DNA from: Gammaproteobacteria bacterium
Lineage (GTDB): Bacteria > Pseudomonadota > Gammaproteobacteria > SZUA-229
DNA: 42,607 nt
Direction: 5' to 3'
Assembly: GCA_015488885.1 (NCBI GenBank)
Contig: WFMW01000011.1
Coordinates: 1 to 42,607 of the forward strand
Shown: one piece after another, positions 16,426 through 25,193 of the stretch
Layout of the letters: each line of letters opens with the position of its first letter
How positions within the stretch are numbered: position 1 is the first letter of the stretch
The notes under the pieces: generated by a model
The model's database searches: none
What the model was told of the DNA's origin: nothing
What the model saw: the letters and a program-made list of their open reading frames with translations, nothing else
Translations under genes and position numbers: made by a program

Positions 16426-17838
16426 CTACAGAGTTTTAACCCCGGCAATCAATTCCGATACCGCTTTTTGACCGTCACCGTATAACATCCGGGTATTATC
16501 GGCATAGAACAGGTGATTTTCGATACCGGAGAAACCGGCACCTTTACCGCGTTTAATGACAATAACATTCTGTGCTTTATCGGCATTCAGAATCGGCATA
16601 CCGTAAATCGGGCTATCCGGGTTGGTACGTGCCACCGGATTCACCACATCATTGGCACCGATAACCAGCGCCACATCGGCCGTCGGAAATTCAGGATTGA
16701 TTTCCTCCAGGTCAAAAATACGGTCATAATCAACGCCTGCTTCAGCCAGCAGTACATTCATATGCCCCGGCATCCGTCCAGCTACCGGGTGAATCGCATA
16801 TTTCACTTCCACCCCGCGAGCTTCCAGCAAATCTTCCAGCTCTTTCAGTTTATGCTGTGCCTGTGCTACTGCCATGCCATAGCCCGGTACAATAATCACT
16901 TTCTGCGCGTAGGCCATCATAATAGCTGCATCCATTGCCTGAATTTCTTTCATACTGCCTTCAATGTCTTCCTCAACAGCTGTACCGCCGCCGCTGCCAA
17001 AGCTGCTGAACAACACATTGGATATCGGTCGATTCATGGCTTTGGCCATTAACTGGGTTAGCAGGGTACCGGCTGAACCGACTACAGTACCGGCAACAAT
17101 CATGGCGGCATTGTTAAGCACAAAGCCCTCAAACGCAACGGCCAGCCCGGTTAAGGCGTTAAACAGGGAAATTACCACCGGCATATCCGCGCCGCCAATC
17201 GGCAGGGTCAACATAACCCCGAGTATAATCGCCAGAATAAAGAAAATAATAACCAGATTAAAACTTACCGGTTGCCCGGTGGCAACCAGATAACCGGTGA
17301 CCAGCACACCGATAAACAACACAATATTGATAAGCTGATGCAAGGGCAGCCGCAGGGTTTTTTTCATAATGCCCTGTAATTTTGCAAATGCAATGGCCGA
17401 ACCCGAAAAGGATACTGAACCAATCACTGCACCTAATACTGCAAGCACCTGCATAGTGGCATCATGCGTCACCACATCACTCTGTGTGGCAGAAGAAAGT
17501 TTCACCAGTTCAACGGCGGCAATGGCAGCCGCTGCGCCACCGCCCATACCGTTATACATAGCAATCATCTGCGGCATATCAGTCATCGCAACACGCTTTG
17601 CAGAGAAATAAGCAATACCTGAACCAATAATGATGGCAAGCAGCATTAACTGTAAATTAATACTGGCAATATCAAGTGAAATATCCTGTGCCCCAAAAGT
17701 AACCAGGGTGGCGATAACCATCGCAATACCCGCCCAGACAATACCACGGTGAGCGGTCACCGGCGATGACATCTGTTTCAGGCCAAGAATAAAAACTGCG
17801 GTGGTGATAAAGTAAACCGCATCAATAAGAAAAGTCAT
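16426..17838 (-). CDS. pntB: NAD(P) transhydrogenase subunit beta
   Basis: This 470-aa inner-membrane subunit of the proton-translocating transhydrogenase couples hydride transfer from NADH to NADP+ with proton entry. About eight or nine hydrophobic helices fill residues 1 to about 265. The NADP(H)-binding domain III follows, with the typical blocks IIVPGYGMAVAQAQH, YAIHPVAGRMPGHMNVLLAEA, the IGANDVVNP segment and a C-terminal KRGKGAGFSGIENHLF. It starts two bases after the stop of pntAB, so the three genes form one operon (pntAA-pntAB-pntB). The product supplies NADPH for biosynthesis and redox balance. Confidence 0.97.
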   Translation of the reverse strand: MTFLIDAVYFITTAVFILGLKQMSSPVTAHRGIVWAGIAMVIATLVTFGAQDISLDIASINLQLMLLAIIIGSGIAYFSAKRVAMTDMPQMIAMYNGMGGGAAAAIAAVELVKLSSATQSDVVTHDATMQVLAVLGAVIGSVSFSGSAIAFAKLQGIMKKTLRLPLHQLINIVLFIGVLVTGYLVATGQPVSFNLVIIFFILAIILGVMLTLPIGGADMPVVISLFNALTGLAVAFEGFVLNNAAMIVAGTVVGSAGTLLTQLMAKAMNRPISNVLFSSFGSGGGTAVEEDIEGSMKEIQAMDAAIMMAYAQKVIIVPGYGMAVAQAQHKLKELEDLLEARGVEVKYAIHPVAGRMPGHMNVLLAEAGVDYDRIFDLEEINPEFPTADVALVIGANDVVNPVARTNPDSPIYGMPILNADKAQNVIVIKRGKGAGFSGIENHLFYADNTRMLYGDGQKAVSELIAGVKTL

Positions 17839-17840
17839 GA

Positions 17841-18134
17841 TTATTTTTCTCCTTTGCTGGATGTTTTGAACATTTCCAGCATTCGGACAGTGGAAAAATA
17901 ACCCCCTACTGCATTACCTGCTGCCAACGTCACCGCAAAAAAACCAATCGTCAGCTCCAGTGTGCCTTCAGCACGCCCCAGCGCAATCATGGCACCAACC
18001 AGGACAATACCGTGTACGAAGTTGGAACCGGACATTAATGGCGTATGTAAAATAACCGGCACCCGGCTGATGACCTCGTAACCGGTAAATGCTGCCAGCA
18101 TAAAAATATATAACGCAGGTAAGCCTTCAATCAT
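17841..18134 (-). CDS. pntAB: NAD(P) transhydrogenase subunit alpha part 2 (membrane part)
   Basis: This 97-aa protein with three or four hydrophobic helices corresponds to the membrane part of the alpha subunit in organisms where alpha is split in two. Typical features are FTGYEVISRVPVILHTPLMSGSNFVHGIVLVGAM and the final GNAVGGYFSTVRMLEMF. Its ATG overlaps the TAA of pntAA by one base (TAATG), which points to coupled translation. It assembles with PntB to form the proton channel. Confidence 0.96.
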   Translation of the reverse strand: MIEGLPALYIFMLAAFTGYEVISRVPVILHTPLMSGSNFVHGIVLVGAMIALGRAEGTLELTIGFFAVTLAAGNAVGGYFSTVRMLEMFKTSSKGEK

Positions 18135-19288
18135 TATTTTGCACCACTCTTGTCAGCATTATTCTTCTCGGTATTTTTATAGCGCTCATGCACAATGGCA
18201 CCATTATAGGTTAATAAGCAACCAGCAATCACATCATCGTCCAGATCCAGGGCCAGCTCACCACTCTCGGAAATAAAGGGTGACAGCAGATTAAACAGAT
18301 TTTTGGCATACATTTCACTGGCATGAATGGGTAATTCGCTGGGTACATTTAAGGGGCCGTGAATAGTAACACGCTGTTTATACTCAATGGTTTCACCAGG
18401 TTTGGTCAGTTCACAGTTGCCGCCACCTTCCGAGGCCAGGTCAACAATCACCGCACCGGTTTTCATTGCTTCAACCATGTCCGCAGAAATAATTTTAGGT
18501 GATGGGCGCCCTGGAATTGCAGCCGTACTGATGACCACATCAGCCATGGCAATATGTTTGGCCAGCACATCCTGCTGTTGTTGTTTTTCGTCATCGGTGA
18601 GTTCCCGCGCATAACCACCGCTACCATCGGCGCTGACGCCGGTATCAATAAATTTTGCCCCCAGCGACTCAACCTGTTCACGGGTAGCCGTACGCACATC
18701 ATAGGCCTCAACAATGGCTCCCAGCCGTCTGGCGGTGGCAATAGCCTGTAGCCCGGCGACACCCACACCAATAATAACCACTCTGGCCGGGCGAATAGTA
18801 CCCGCAGCGGTGGTTAACATAGGGAAAAACACCGAGGCTAGTCGCGCGCCCATCAATACGCCCATATAACCGCTGATCGAGGCCTGCGAGGATAGCGCAT
18901 CCATGGATTGTGCCCGGGTAATTCGCGGTACCAGTTCCATCGCCAGTGAGGTGATTTTTTTGGCACACATTTTTTGCATCATCTCAGCATTCAAATGCGG
19001 TGCCATAAAACCAGCCACCGTCACCCCATCACGCATTTGATCAAGCTCATCGAGGGTTGGTGGCTGTACTTTAAATATCAGATCAGCCGTTTTGTAAAGC
19101 GTCGTAGCATCTGCAACGATTTCTACATCAGTAAAATCTTCATCTTTAAAATACGCTGACAGCGCCGCACCATGCTGCATAGCAATGTGCACACCGCTGG
19201 CAACAAGTTTTTTAGCGACCCCCGGCTCCAATGCAATACGGCGTTCGCCCGGTGTGATTTCGTTTGGTATAACCAGCCTGATTGGCAT
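18134..19288 (-). CDS. pntAA: NAD(P) transhydrogenase subunit alpha part 1 (NAD-binding)
   Basis: This 384-aa soluble domain I subunit binds NAD(H) and resembles alanine dehydrogenase. Visible blocks are the N-terminal EITPGERRIALEP (about 10-22), the substrate-side region LAMELVPRITRAQSMDALSSQA, the Rossmann motif VVIIGVGVAGLQAIATARRLGA and the mobile-loop-like region around GGGNCELTKPGE. It carries no membrane helix; those are in pntAB and pntB immediately downstream. GGGAG-like SD bases lie about five bases before the ATG at 19288, confirming the start. The promoter must lie in the spacer 19289-19577, shared with the divergent hemH, but no convincing -35/-10 pair was identified for this strand. 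Confidence 0.97.
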   Translation of the reverse strand: MPIRLVIPNEITPGERRIALEPGVAKKLVASGVHIAMQHGAALSAYFKDEDFTDVEIVADATTLYKTADLIFKVQPPTLDELDQMRDGVTVAGFMAPHLNAEMMQKMCAKKITSLAMELVPRITRAQSMDALSSQASISGYMGVLMGARLASVFFPMLTTAAGTIRPARVVIIGVGVAGLQAIATARRLGAIVEAYDVRTATREQVESLGAKFIDTGVSADGSGGYARELTDDEKQQQQDVLAKHIAMADVVISTAAIPGRPSPKIISADMVEAMKTGAVIVDLASEGGGNCELTKPGETIEYKQRVTIHGPLNVPSELPIHASEMYAKNLFNLLSPFISESGELALDLDDDVIAGCLLTYNGAIVHERYKNTEKNNADKSGAK

Positions 19289-19519
19289 GGGAACTCCCGG
19301 AATGTTGATGAATAAATGATGTGAAGTTTACAGTATTCTTCAAAAATGACCAGATAATCTATTGTTTATTGAGCCTGGATTAATCATGAATTAAGCAGCC
19401 ATCCTGTCGTCATATTTCAAATATAGCACGTTGTGTTAACGCAAAAAGTTCCATCTTTGCGATAGTTAATAAAGAAAACTTTGACGAAAACCTTGAGCAA
19501 TAAAGTTAAATCTGTCACT

Positions 19520-19568
19520 CTTTATATAATCACCATCAAACTTTATATAATATATAATCACCATCAAA
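19520..19568. repeat. Imperfect tandem duplication in the hemH leader
   Basis: A 21-bp unit (19520-19540) starting CTTTATATAAT and ending CACCATCAAA is followed directly by a 28-bp version (19541-19568) that carries seven extra bases of TATAAT-like sequence. The last 18 bases of each are identical (19523-19540 and 19551-19568). The copy ends nine bases before the hemH GTG. It multiplies TATAAT-like hexamers right at the start of the gene. Confidence 0.85.
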
Positions 19569-19577
19569 GATAATACT

Positions 19578-20657
19578 GTGTCAGATCCTGTAGCAGAAAA
19601 GTCACCCTATACCCATAGCAGCCAGGGAAAATGCGGTATTTTGCTGGTCAACCTGGGCTCACCCGCTGCACCAACAGCTCTGGCAGTGCGAAAATATCTT
19701 GCACAATTTCTCGCTGATCCCCGAGTCGTCGAAACTAACCGCCTGATCTGGTGGTTTGCCCTGCATGGGGTTATTTTACGCATCCGACCATCACGTGCAG
19801 CCAAAGCCTATCAGAAAATATGGACGGATGATGGCTCACCACTTATTCATCTCTCACGTTTACAGACCCACGCCCTGCAAAATAAATTTAACCAGCTATT
19901 TCAAGGACATGTAATCACTGATCTGGCCATGACCTATGGTGACCCCTCTATTAAGAGTGGCCTTGAAGCCCTGCGTCGAGCAGGTGCCACGCGCTTACTG
20001 ATTTTACCCTTATACCCGCAATATTCCGCTACCACCACGGCAGCGGTATTTGATGAAGTCACCCGGGTTTTGCGCCACTGGCGCTGGCTGCCTGAACTAC
20101 GTTTTATTAACCAGTATCATGACCACCCTGAATACATTCAGGCACTGGCAAACAGTATTCGCCAGCACTGGCAACAGCAGCCCCGTGGTGACAAACTTTT
20201 ATTCTCTTTTCATGGCATTCCACAACGCTATATTGATAATGGTGACCCTTATTTCTGCCACTGCCAGAAAACCGCCCGCCTGGTTGCCGAAGAACTGGAT
20301 TTAAACGAAAACAGCTGGCAGCTGGTGTTTCAATCTCGCTTTGGCCGTGAACCCTGGTTACAGCCCTATTGCAGCATCACCTTACAGGAACTGCCCGCAA
20401 CCGGAGTAAAGTCGGTCGATGTGGTCTGCCCCGGGTTTTCTGCCGACTGTCTGGAAACACTGGAAGAAATCAGCATGCAGAATCGCGACCTGTTCCTGGC
20501 CGCAGGAGGCCAGCAGTTTAATTACATCCCCTGTTTAAACGACAGCCCGCAGCATATTGAGGCTTTATGTGAAATACTTACCACAAATATGTCCGGCTGG
20601 CCTGAAATTACACCTGGGTGGGATGCTGGTACACTGGCTGTGGATGCAAGGCAATGA
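19578..20657 (+). CDS. hemH: Ferrochelatase
   Basis: This 359-aa enzyme inserts ferrous iron into protoporphyrin IX, the last step of haem synthesis. Family blocks are GILLVNLGSPAAPT (20-33), VRKYLAQFLADPRVV (37-51), the TDDGSPL segment (83-89), MTYGDPSI (118-125) and LLILPLYPQYSATTTAAVFDE (140-160). The metal-binding His212 lies in LLFSFHGIPQRYIDNGDPY, and the acidic partner region is CPGFSADCLETLEEI (284-298). The start is a GTG at 19578 with little SD sequence, directly after a tandem repeat. The downstream DUF523 gene overlaps by four bases (ATGA). Confidence 0.96.
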   Translation: MSDPVAEKSPYTHSSQGKCGILLVNLGSPAAPTALAVRKYLAQFLADPRVVETNRLIWWFALHGVILRIRPSRAAKAYQKIWTDDGSPLIHLSRLQTHALQNKFNQLFQGHVITDLAMTYGDPSIKSGLEALRRAGATRLLILPLYPQYSATTTAAVFDEVTRVLRHWRWLPELRFINQYHDHPEYIQALANSIRQHWQQQPRGDKLLFSFHGIPQRYIDNGDPYFCHCQKTARLVAEELDLNENSWQLVFQSRFGREPWLQPYCSITLQELPATGVKSVDVVCPGFSADCLETLEEISMQNRDLFLAAGGQQFNYIPCLNDSPQHIEALCEILTTNMSGWPEITPGWDAGTLAVDARQ

Positions 20658-21175
20658 CCCCGCCACCGAGCGGCAAAAAACCTCTGGTTGGCGTCAGCCA
20701 GTGTTTGCTGGGTGACGCTGTGCGTTATGACGGCAAATCCAGAGGCAATATAATTGTTATTGAACAACTCAGCAAAATTTTTCAGCTACTGGCCGTATGC
20801 CCGGAAGTCGAAGCCGGTCTGCCCGTTCCCCGCCCTGCCGTACAACTCACTGGCAGCCTGCAAAATCCGCAACTTACCGGCGTTACTGAGCCGTCATTGA
20901 ATATCACCACGCGCATGCAGCATTATTGCCGGGAAAAGTCTGCTGAGCTTGAATTTTTGCATGGCTTTATTTTTAAAAGCCGCTCACCAAGCTGTGGTTT
21001 ACACAGCACAGCGATATTTATCGATAGAAAACCGGTTACCGACACCGGTCGCGGCGTTTTTGCCGCCAGCCTGTGTCGGCAATACCCGCAACTGGCAGTG
21101 ATTGAAGACACTGAACTGGCAAATAAAACCCGGCTGAATGCCTTTATAAACAAGCTGCAACAGAAAAATTATTGA
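20654..21175 (+). CDS. DUF523 family protein, TudS-like iron-sulfur desulfidase candidate
   Basis: This is a 173-aa protein of the DUF523 family. Three cysteines sit in the family's conserved places: Cys17 (SQCLLGDAVRYDG), Cys49 (VCPEVEAGLPVPR) and Cys114 (KSRSPSCG). In the studied member TudS these three ligate a [4Fe-4S] cluster used to remove sulfur from thiouracil; whether this protein does the same is inferred only. The ATG at 20654 overlaps the hemH stop in ATGA with GG four bases upstream, which is a better start than the in-frame ATG-like codons further upstream inside hemH. The coupling to ferrochelatase suggests co-expression with iron and haem metabolism. Confidence 0.85.
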   Translation: MTPPPSGKKPLVGVSQCLLGDAVRYDGKSRGNIIVIEQLSKIFQLLAVCPEVEAGLPVPRPAVQLTGSLQNPQLTGVTEPSLNITTRMQHYCREKSAELEFLHGFIFKSRSPSCGLHSTAIFIDRKPVTDTGRGVFAASLCRQYPQLAVIEDTELANKTRLNAFINKLQQKNY

Positions 21176-21270
21176 TTAACCCTGATTAATATCATAACCC
21201 TATTAAATACAATTAACGTATAATTCTCACTTACCCTCTACAGACTGCCAATCTGGCTGGAATCTATTGT

Positions 21271-22299
21271 ATGAAAAAGAAAATAATTGTGGTGATTGTT
21301 TTGTTATTAATTATTAGTGCAGCAGCGATATTTTTTAACCGACATGGGTCACAACAACCGACCAGTGAACTCACTTTGTTCGGTAATATTGATATACGCG
21401 AAGTTCAGCTAACCGTTAACGCCTCTGAACATATTGCCACCATGTATGCGCAAGAAGGCGACCGGGTTAAAAAAGGCCAGTTGCTGGCCAGACTTGATAC
21501 GCCATTGCTCAAGGCACAACTTGCTGAAGCACAGGCGGCACTGCTCGCTCAACAGCAAACCGTGGCACGTTTACATGCTGGCAGTCGCCCGCAGGAAATC
21601 AAAAAAGCCAGAGCCGATTACCGTGCTGCCCAGGCTGAAGCCAGAACCGCACGCGATACCGCCCATCGTCTGGAGAAATTATTACCCAAAAGGCAGGCCT
21701 CTGCCGATGATGTCGAAACGGCCATGGCAAAAGCCGCCGCAGCCAAGGCCCAGGCCGAAGCTGTTGCACAGACCATGGCATTAGTTATTGCCGGACCACG
21801 CAAGGAAGATATTGCCCTGGCAGAAGCCGAGCTACAAGCTAAACAGGCCAGTGTACGGCTGGCGCAACAACACCTTGATGATGCCAGTTTATACAGCCCT
21901 GCTGATGGTATTATTCGCAACCGTATTCTGGAACCCGGCGACATGGTAACGCCACAGTCGGCTATTTATACACTGGCTTTGGTCAACCCCATCTGGGCAC
22001 GCGCCTATGTGCCGGAAACGGCACTGGGGAAAATTGCCCCCGGCTTTGATGCCGAAATTTTCACTGACAGTTATCCCGGTAAATTATACAAAGGCTGGGT
22101 CGGCTATATTGCCCCTACTGCAGAATTCACGCCTAAAAACGTCCAGACGGCCGAATTACGCACCCGGCTGGTCTACTCTATCCGCGTGTATGCCTGCAAT
22201 GCGCAGAATGAACTGCGTTTAGGCATGCCGGTTACGGTAAAAATTCCCTTACATCAGCATAAAACCACAACACCTCACCAGTGTGATAAAACAAAATGA
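21271..22299 (+). CDS. HlyD/YbhG-type membrane fusion protein of an ABC exporter
   Basis: This 342-aa protein has an N-terminal signal anchor (residues about 3-22, IIVVIVLLLIISAAAIFF). Next is a lipoyl half-domain (about 40-75, including IATMYAQEGDRVKKGQLLARLD) and a long coiled coil rich in Ala/Gln/Glu (about 75-205). The second lipoyl half then follows, with YSPADGIIRNRILEPGDMV, and a beta-barrel part. It would bridge the inner-membrane transporter and an outer-membrane channel in the periplasm. The gene overlaps the ATPase gene by four bases (ATGA), so the exporter is built as one operon with the order of E. coli ybhGFSR. A TATAAT lies at 21219-21224, about 47 bases upstream, but without a matching -35. 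Confidence 0.9.
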   Translation: MKKKIIVVIVLLLIISAAAIFFNRHGSQQPTSELTLFGNIDIREVQLTVNASEHIATMYAQEGDRVKKGQLLARLDTPLLKAQLAEAQAALLAQQQTVARLHAGSRPQEIKKARADYRAAQAEARTARDTAHRLEKLLPKRQASADDVETAMAKAAAAKAQAEAVAQTMALVIAGPRKEDIALAEAELQAKQASVRLAQQHLDDASLYSPADGIIRNRILEPGDMVTPQSAIYTLALVNPIWARAYVPETALGKIAPGFDAEIFTDSYPGKLYKGWVGYIAPTAEFTPKNVQTAELRTRLVYSIRVYACNAQNELRLGMPVTVKIPLHQHKTTTPHQCDKTK

Positions 22300-24065
22300 G
22301 TGTCGCCGAAGTCAGCGTCGAAAATCTGTGTAAAACCTTTCACGTTGGCAAGCAAACCATTCAGGCGCTGAATAATGTCAGTTTTAGCCTTAAACCCGGA
22401 CAGGTAACCGGCCTGATCGGCCCCGATGGCGCGGGCAAAACCACCCTGATGCGCCTGTTGTGCGGCCTGTTAACCATTGATAGTGGCCGCATCACCGTGT
22501 CCGGGCTTGACGGCGCAACCCAGGCGGCAGATATTCAGGCCAGTGTCTCCTATATGCCACAGCGCTTTGGTTTGTATGAAGACCTGACTGTACAGGAAAA
22601 TCTCGACCTCTATGCTGACCTGAAGGGGCTTGCTCCCGGCCAGCGTCAGACACGTTATGAGGAATTAATGAAGCTTACCGGCCTGGCACCGTTTACCGGG
22701 CGACTGGCAGGTAAACTTTCCGGCGGCATGAAACAGAAACTGGGGCTGGCCTGTGCGCTGGTGGTCACCCCAAAAGTATTAATTCTGGATGAACCCACCG
22801 TGGGTGTCGATCCGATATCACGGCGTGAATTATGGCACATTGTTTATCAACAGGTTGAACAGGCTGGTATGACTGTTTTACTAAGCACGGCCTATCTGGA
22901 TGAAGCCGAACGGTGCGCCGAAGTCATCCTGTTACATGAAGGCAAAATGTTACAACAGGCAACCCCGGCCATATTCAGCGAGCGCGTTCAGGGTAGATCG
23001 TGGTTAGTCAGCAGTCCGCATTTGAGTAACCGGCAACTCCAGCTGAAACTATCTCAACTACCCGGCATTATCGATGCCTTAATCGTTCAGGGCGGCGTCA
23101 GAGTTGTTACCGAAACAGCGGATATCAGCTTTATCCAGCCCAGTTTCGATGCCGCCACCAGCCTGCAGACAAAAGCGATTACGCCTTCATTTGAAGACAG
23201 CTTTATTGATCGCTTGAAACAGCACAATACAGACACAGGCAAGACAGCCATTACTGCCCATATAGCCGCCGAACACCCCAGCGATGAAGTAGTGATTAAA
23301 GTTGACCAGCTGAAACGGACTTTTGGTGATTTTATAGCCGTTAACAAGGTCTCTTTCAATGTTAATAAAGGTGAAATATTTGGCCTGCTCGGTGCCAACG
23401 GTGCAGGTAAATCCACGACTTTTCGCATGTTGTGCGGCCTGTTGCCAATCTCATCCGGACACTGTTCGGTTGCCGGGGTCGATTTACGCCATGCTGCCAA
23501 TCAGGCCAGGCAAAATATCGGTTACATGGCACAGAAATTTTCCTTATACGGCCAGCTTACCGTCATGCAGAATTTACGTTTTTATGCCAGTTGTTATGGC
23601 CTGTTTAAAAAACAGCAACAGGCGCGTATACAGTGGGCAATAGATACTTTCGAGCTGGAACCTTACCGCAATACGAATACCGCCGACATGCCTTTAGGCT
23701 ACAAACAACGTATGTCGTTTGCTGTCGCGCTGATGCATCAACCCGATATACTCTTTCTGGACGAACCTACATCGGGCATTGACCCACTGGCAAGACGCGA
23801 ATTCTGGGCGCGTACCAATGCACTCGCCGAATCGGGCGTTACCGTACTGGTTACCACCCATTTTATGGAAGAAGCAAACTATTGTGACCACATGGTGATT
23901 ATGGCCAATGGTACCGTGCTGGCAAAAGGCACGCCAGAGCAGATGAAACAACTTGCACAGCAGGAAAACCAGCCTGAACCGAGCATGGAAGATGCGTTCA
24001 TTTACCTGATTGAACAACAGATGAATAAGCAGTCGGCCCGGCAAAAACAGGTATCCACACCATGA
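22296..24065 (+). CDS. Duplicated ABC-transporter ATPase (YbhF type)
   Basis: This 589-aa protein contains two fused nucleotide-binding domains. The first has Walker A GPDGAGKTT (from residue 42), signature LSGGMKQK (about 141-148) and Walker B ILILDEPTVGVDP. The second has Walker A GANGAGKST (from residue 366), the altered signature MPLGYKQR (about 464-471) and Walker B ILFLDEPTSGIDP. The degenerate second signature is also known in YbhF, so it is a family trait rather than damage. A linker of about 90 residues joins the domains. The gene overlaps both neighbours by four bases (ATGA), indicating coupled translation with the fusion protein and first permease. Such exporters are linked to efflux of drugs or sodium, but the substrate here is unknown. 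Confidence 0.93.
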   Translation: MSVAEVSVENLCKTFHVGKQTIQALNNVSFSLKPGQVTGLIGPDGAGKTTLMRLLCGLLTIDSGRITVSGLDGATQAADIQASVSYMPQRFGLYEDLTVQENLDLYADLKGLAPGQRQTRYEELMKLTGLAPFTGRLAGKLSGGMKQKLGLACALVVTPKVLILDEPTVGVDPISRRELWHIVYQQVEQAGMTVLLSTAYLDEAERCAEVILLHEGKMLQQATPAIFSERVQGRSWLVSSPHLSNRQLQLKLSQLPGIIDALIVQGGVRVVTETADISFIQPSFDAATSLQTKAITPSFEDSFIDRLKQHNTDTGKTAITAHIAAEHPSDEVVIKVDQLKRTFGDFIAVNKVSFNVNKGEIFGLLGANGAGKSTTFRMLCGLLPISSGHCSVAGVDLRHAANQARQNIGYMAQKFSLYGQLTVMQNLRFYASCYGLFKKQQQARIQWAIDTFELEPYRNTNTADMPLGYKQRMSFAVALMHQPDILFLDEPTSGIDPLARREFWARTNALAESGVTVLVTTHFMEEANYCDHMVIMANGTVLAKGTPEQMKQLAQQENQPEPSMEDAFIYLIEQQMNKQSARQKQVSTP

Positions 24066-25189
24066 GCCACAATCCCCGTTTACAACGCTTAAAGGGACTC
24101 GTCCGCAAGGAAACCCTGCAAATCATACGCGACCCTTCCAGTATTGCACTGGCTTTTGTACTGCCGATTATTCTGTTATTTTTATTTGGCTATGGCGTTT
24201 CACTGGATGCGCGCAATATCCCTCTGGGTATTGTGGTTGAACAGCCTGATGCCGCTACGCAGTCACTGAGCGGCTCATTTGAACAATCCTATTATTTCTC
24301 TCCACACTATTTCCAGACCATTCAACAGGCCGAAACCGCACTAAAATTCCACCAAATACAGGGCATTATCTGGTTAAAACAGAACTTTGCCCGCCAGTTA
24401 TTCAGCCATACTCAGGCCGTTATCGGGGTACGTGTAAACGGTGTTGACTCCAACCAGGCGAATCTGACACTGGGTTATATACAGGGCACCTGGCAGGACT
24501 GGTTATACCGTTACGCACGGGTACAGGGGGTCAAACTAAATATTCCCATCGAAGCCGAGCCTCGCGTCTGGTTTAACCCTGCCGTAAGTAGCCGTATGTT
24601 TCTTATACCTGGTGTGGTAGCCATTATTATGACCATCATTGGCTCATTATTAACAGCAATGGTCGTCGCCAGAGAATGGGACAGAGGCACCATGGAGGCA
24701 TTACTGGTCACGCCACTAAGTAATATCGAGTTTATCGCCGGCAAAATCATTCCTTATTTTGTTCTGGGTATGGGCAGCCTGGCAGCAACGGTTATTCTGG
24801 CAATATGGCTGTTTGATGTCCCTTTTATTGGTTCAGTGGGTATCCTGCTTGTTACTGGCGCCCTGTTTATGCTGGTGAGCCTGGCTGTCGGCCTGCTGAT
24901 ATCGGTGTTATCTAAAAATCAGTTTGTCGCTGGCCAGGTTGCGATTGTTATCAGCTTTCTCCCCGCTTTCATCCTGTCGGGTTTTGTCTTTGATATTCAC
25001 TCCATGCCTGCGGCCATTCAGGTTATTACTCATATTGTACCGGCACGTTATTTTGTGGCCATCTTACAAAGTCTGTTCCTGGCGGGTAATATCTGGCCTA
25101 TTATCCTGACTAATACTGCTGAGCTGCTCATTCTGCTGCTGATTTTTTCCAGGCTGGTAGCAAAAAAAACCCGTAAGCGTCTGGAGTAA
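24062..25189 (+). CDS. ABC-2 type permease (YbhS-like)
   Basis: This 375-aa protein has one N-terminal helix (about residues 27-48, SIALAFVLPIILLFLFGYGV), a periplasmic domain of about 130 residues, and then a bundle of five hydrophobic segments from about 178 to the C-terminus. The block VAREWDRGTMEALLVTPLSNIEFIAGKIIPY is the ABC-2 family's conserved cytoplasmic loop. It is the first of two paralogous permeases in this operon and probably forms a heterodimer with the next one. The start ATG overlaps the ATPase gene, and the next permease begins four bases after its stop. Confidence 0.93.
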   Translation: MSHNPRLQRLKGLVRKETLQIIRDPSSIALAFVLPIILLFLFGYGVSLDARNIPLGIVVEQPDAATQSLSGSFEQSYYFSPHYFQTIQQAETALKFHQIQGIIWLKQNFARQLFSHTQAVIGVRVNGVDSNQANLTLGYIQGTWQDWLYRYARVQGVKLNIPIEAEPRVWFNPAVSSRMFLIPGVVAIIMTIIGSLLTAMVVAREWDRGTMEALLVTPLSNIEFIAGKIIPYFVLGMGSLAATVILAIWLFDVPFIGSVGILLVTGALFMLVSLAVGLLISVLSKNQFVAGQVAIVISFLPAFILSGFVFDIHSMPAAIQVITHIVPARYFVAILQSLFLAGNIWPIILTNTAELLILLLIFSRLVAKKTRKRLE

Positions 25190-25193
25190 CCTC

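Noticed and set aside
16513-17052. 179-codon open frame on the plus strand
   Set aside because: It is antisense to pntB, which is certain; the translation shows no recognisable domain.
22296-24065. Altered signature in the second ATPase domain as a sign of decay
   Set aside because: YbhF-type fused ATPases normally show a PLG-x-KQR form at this place.
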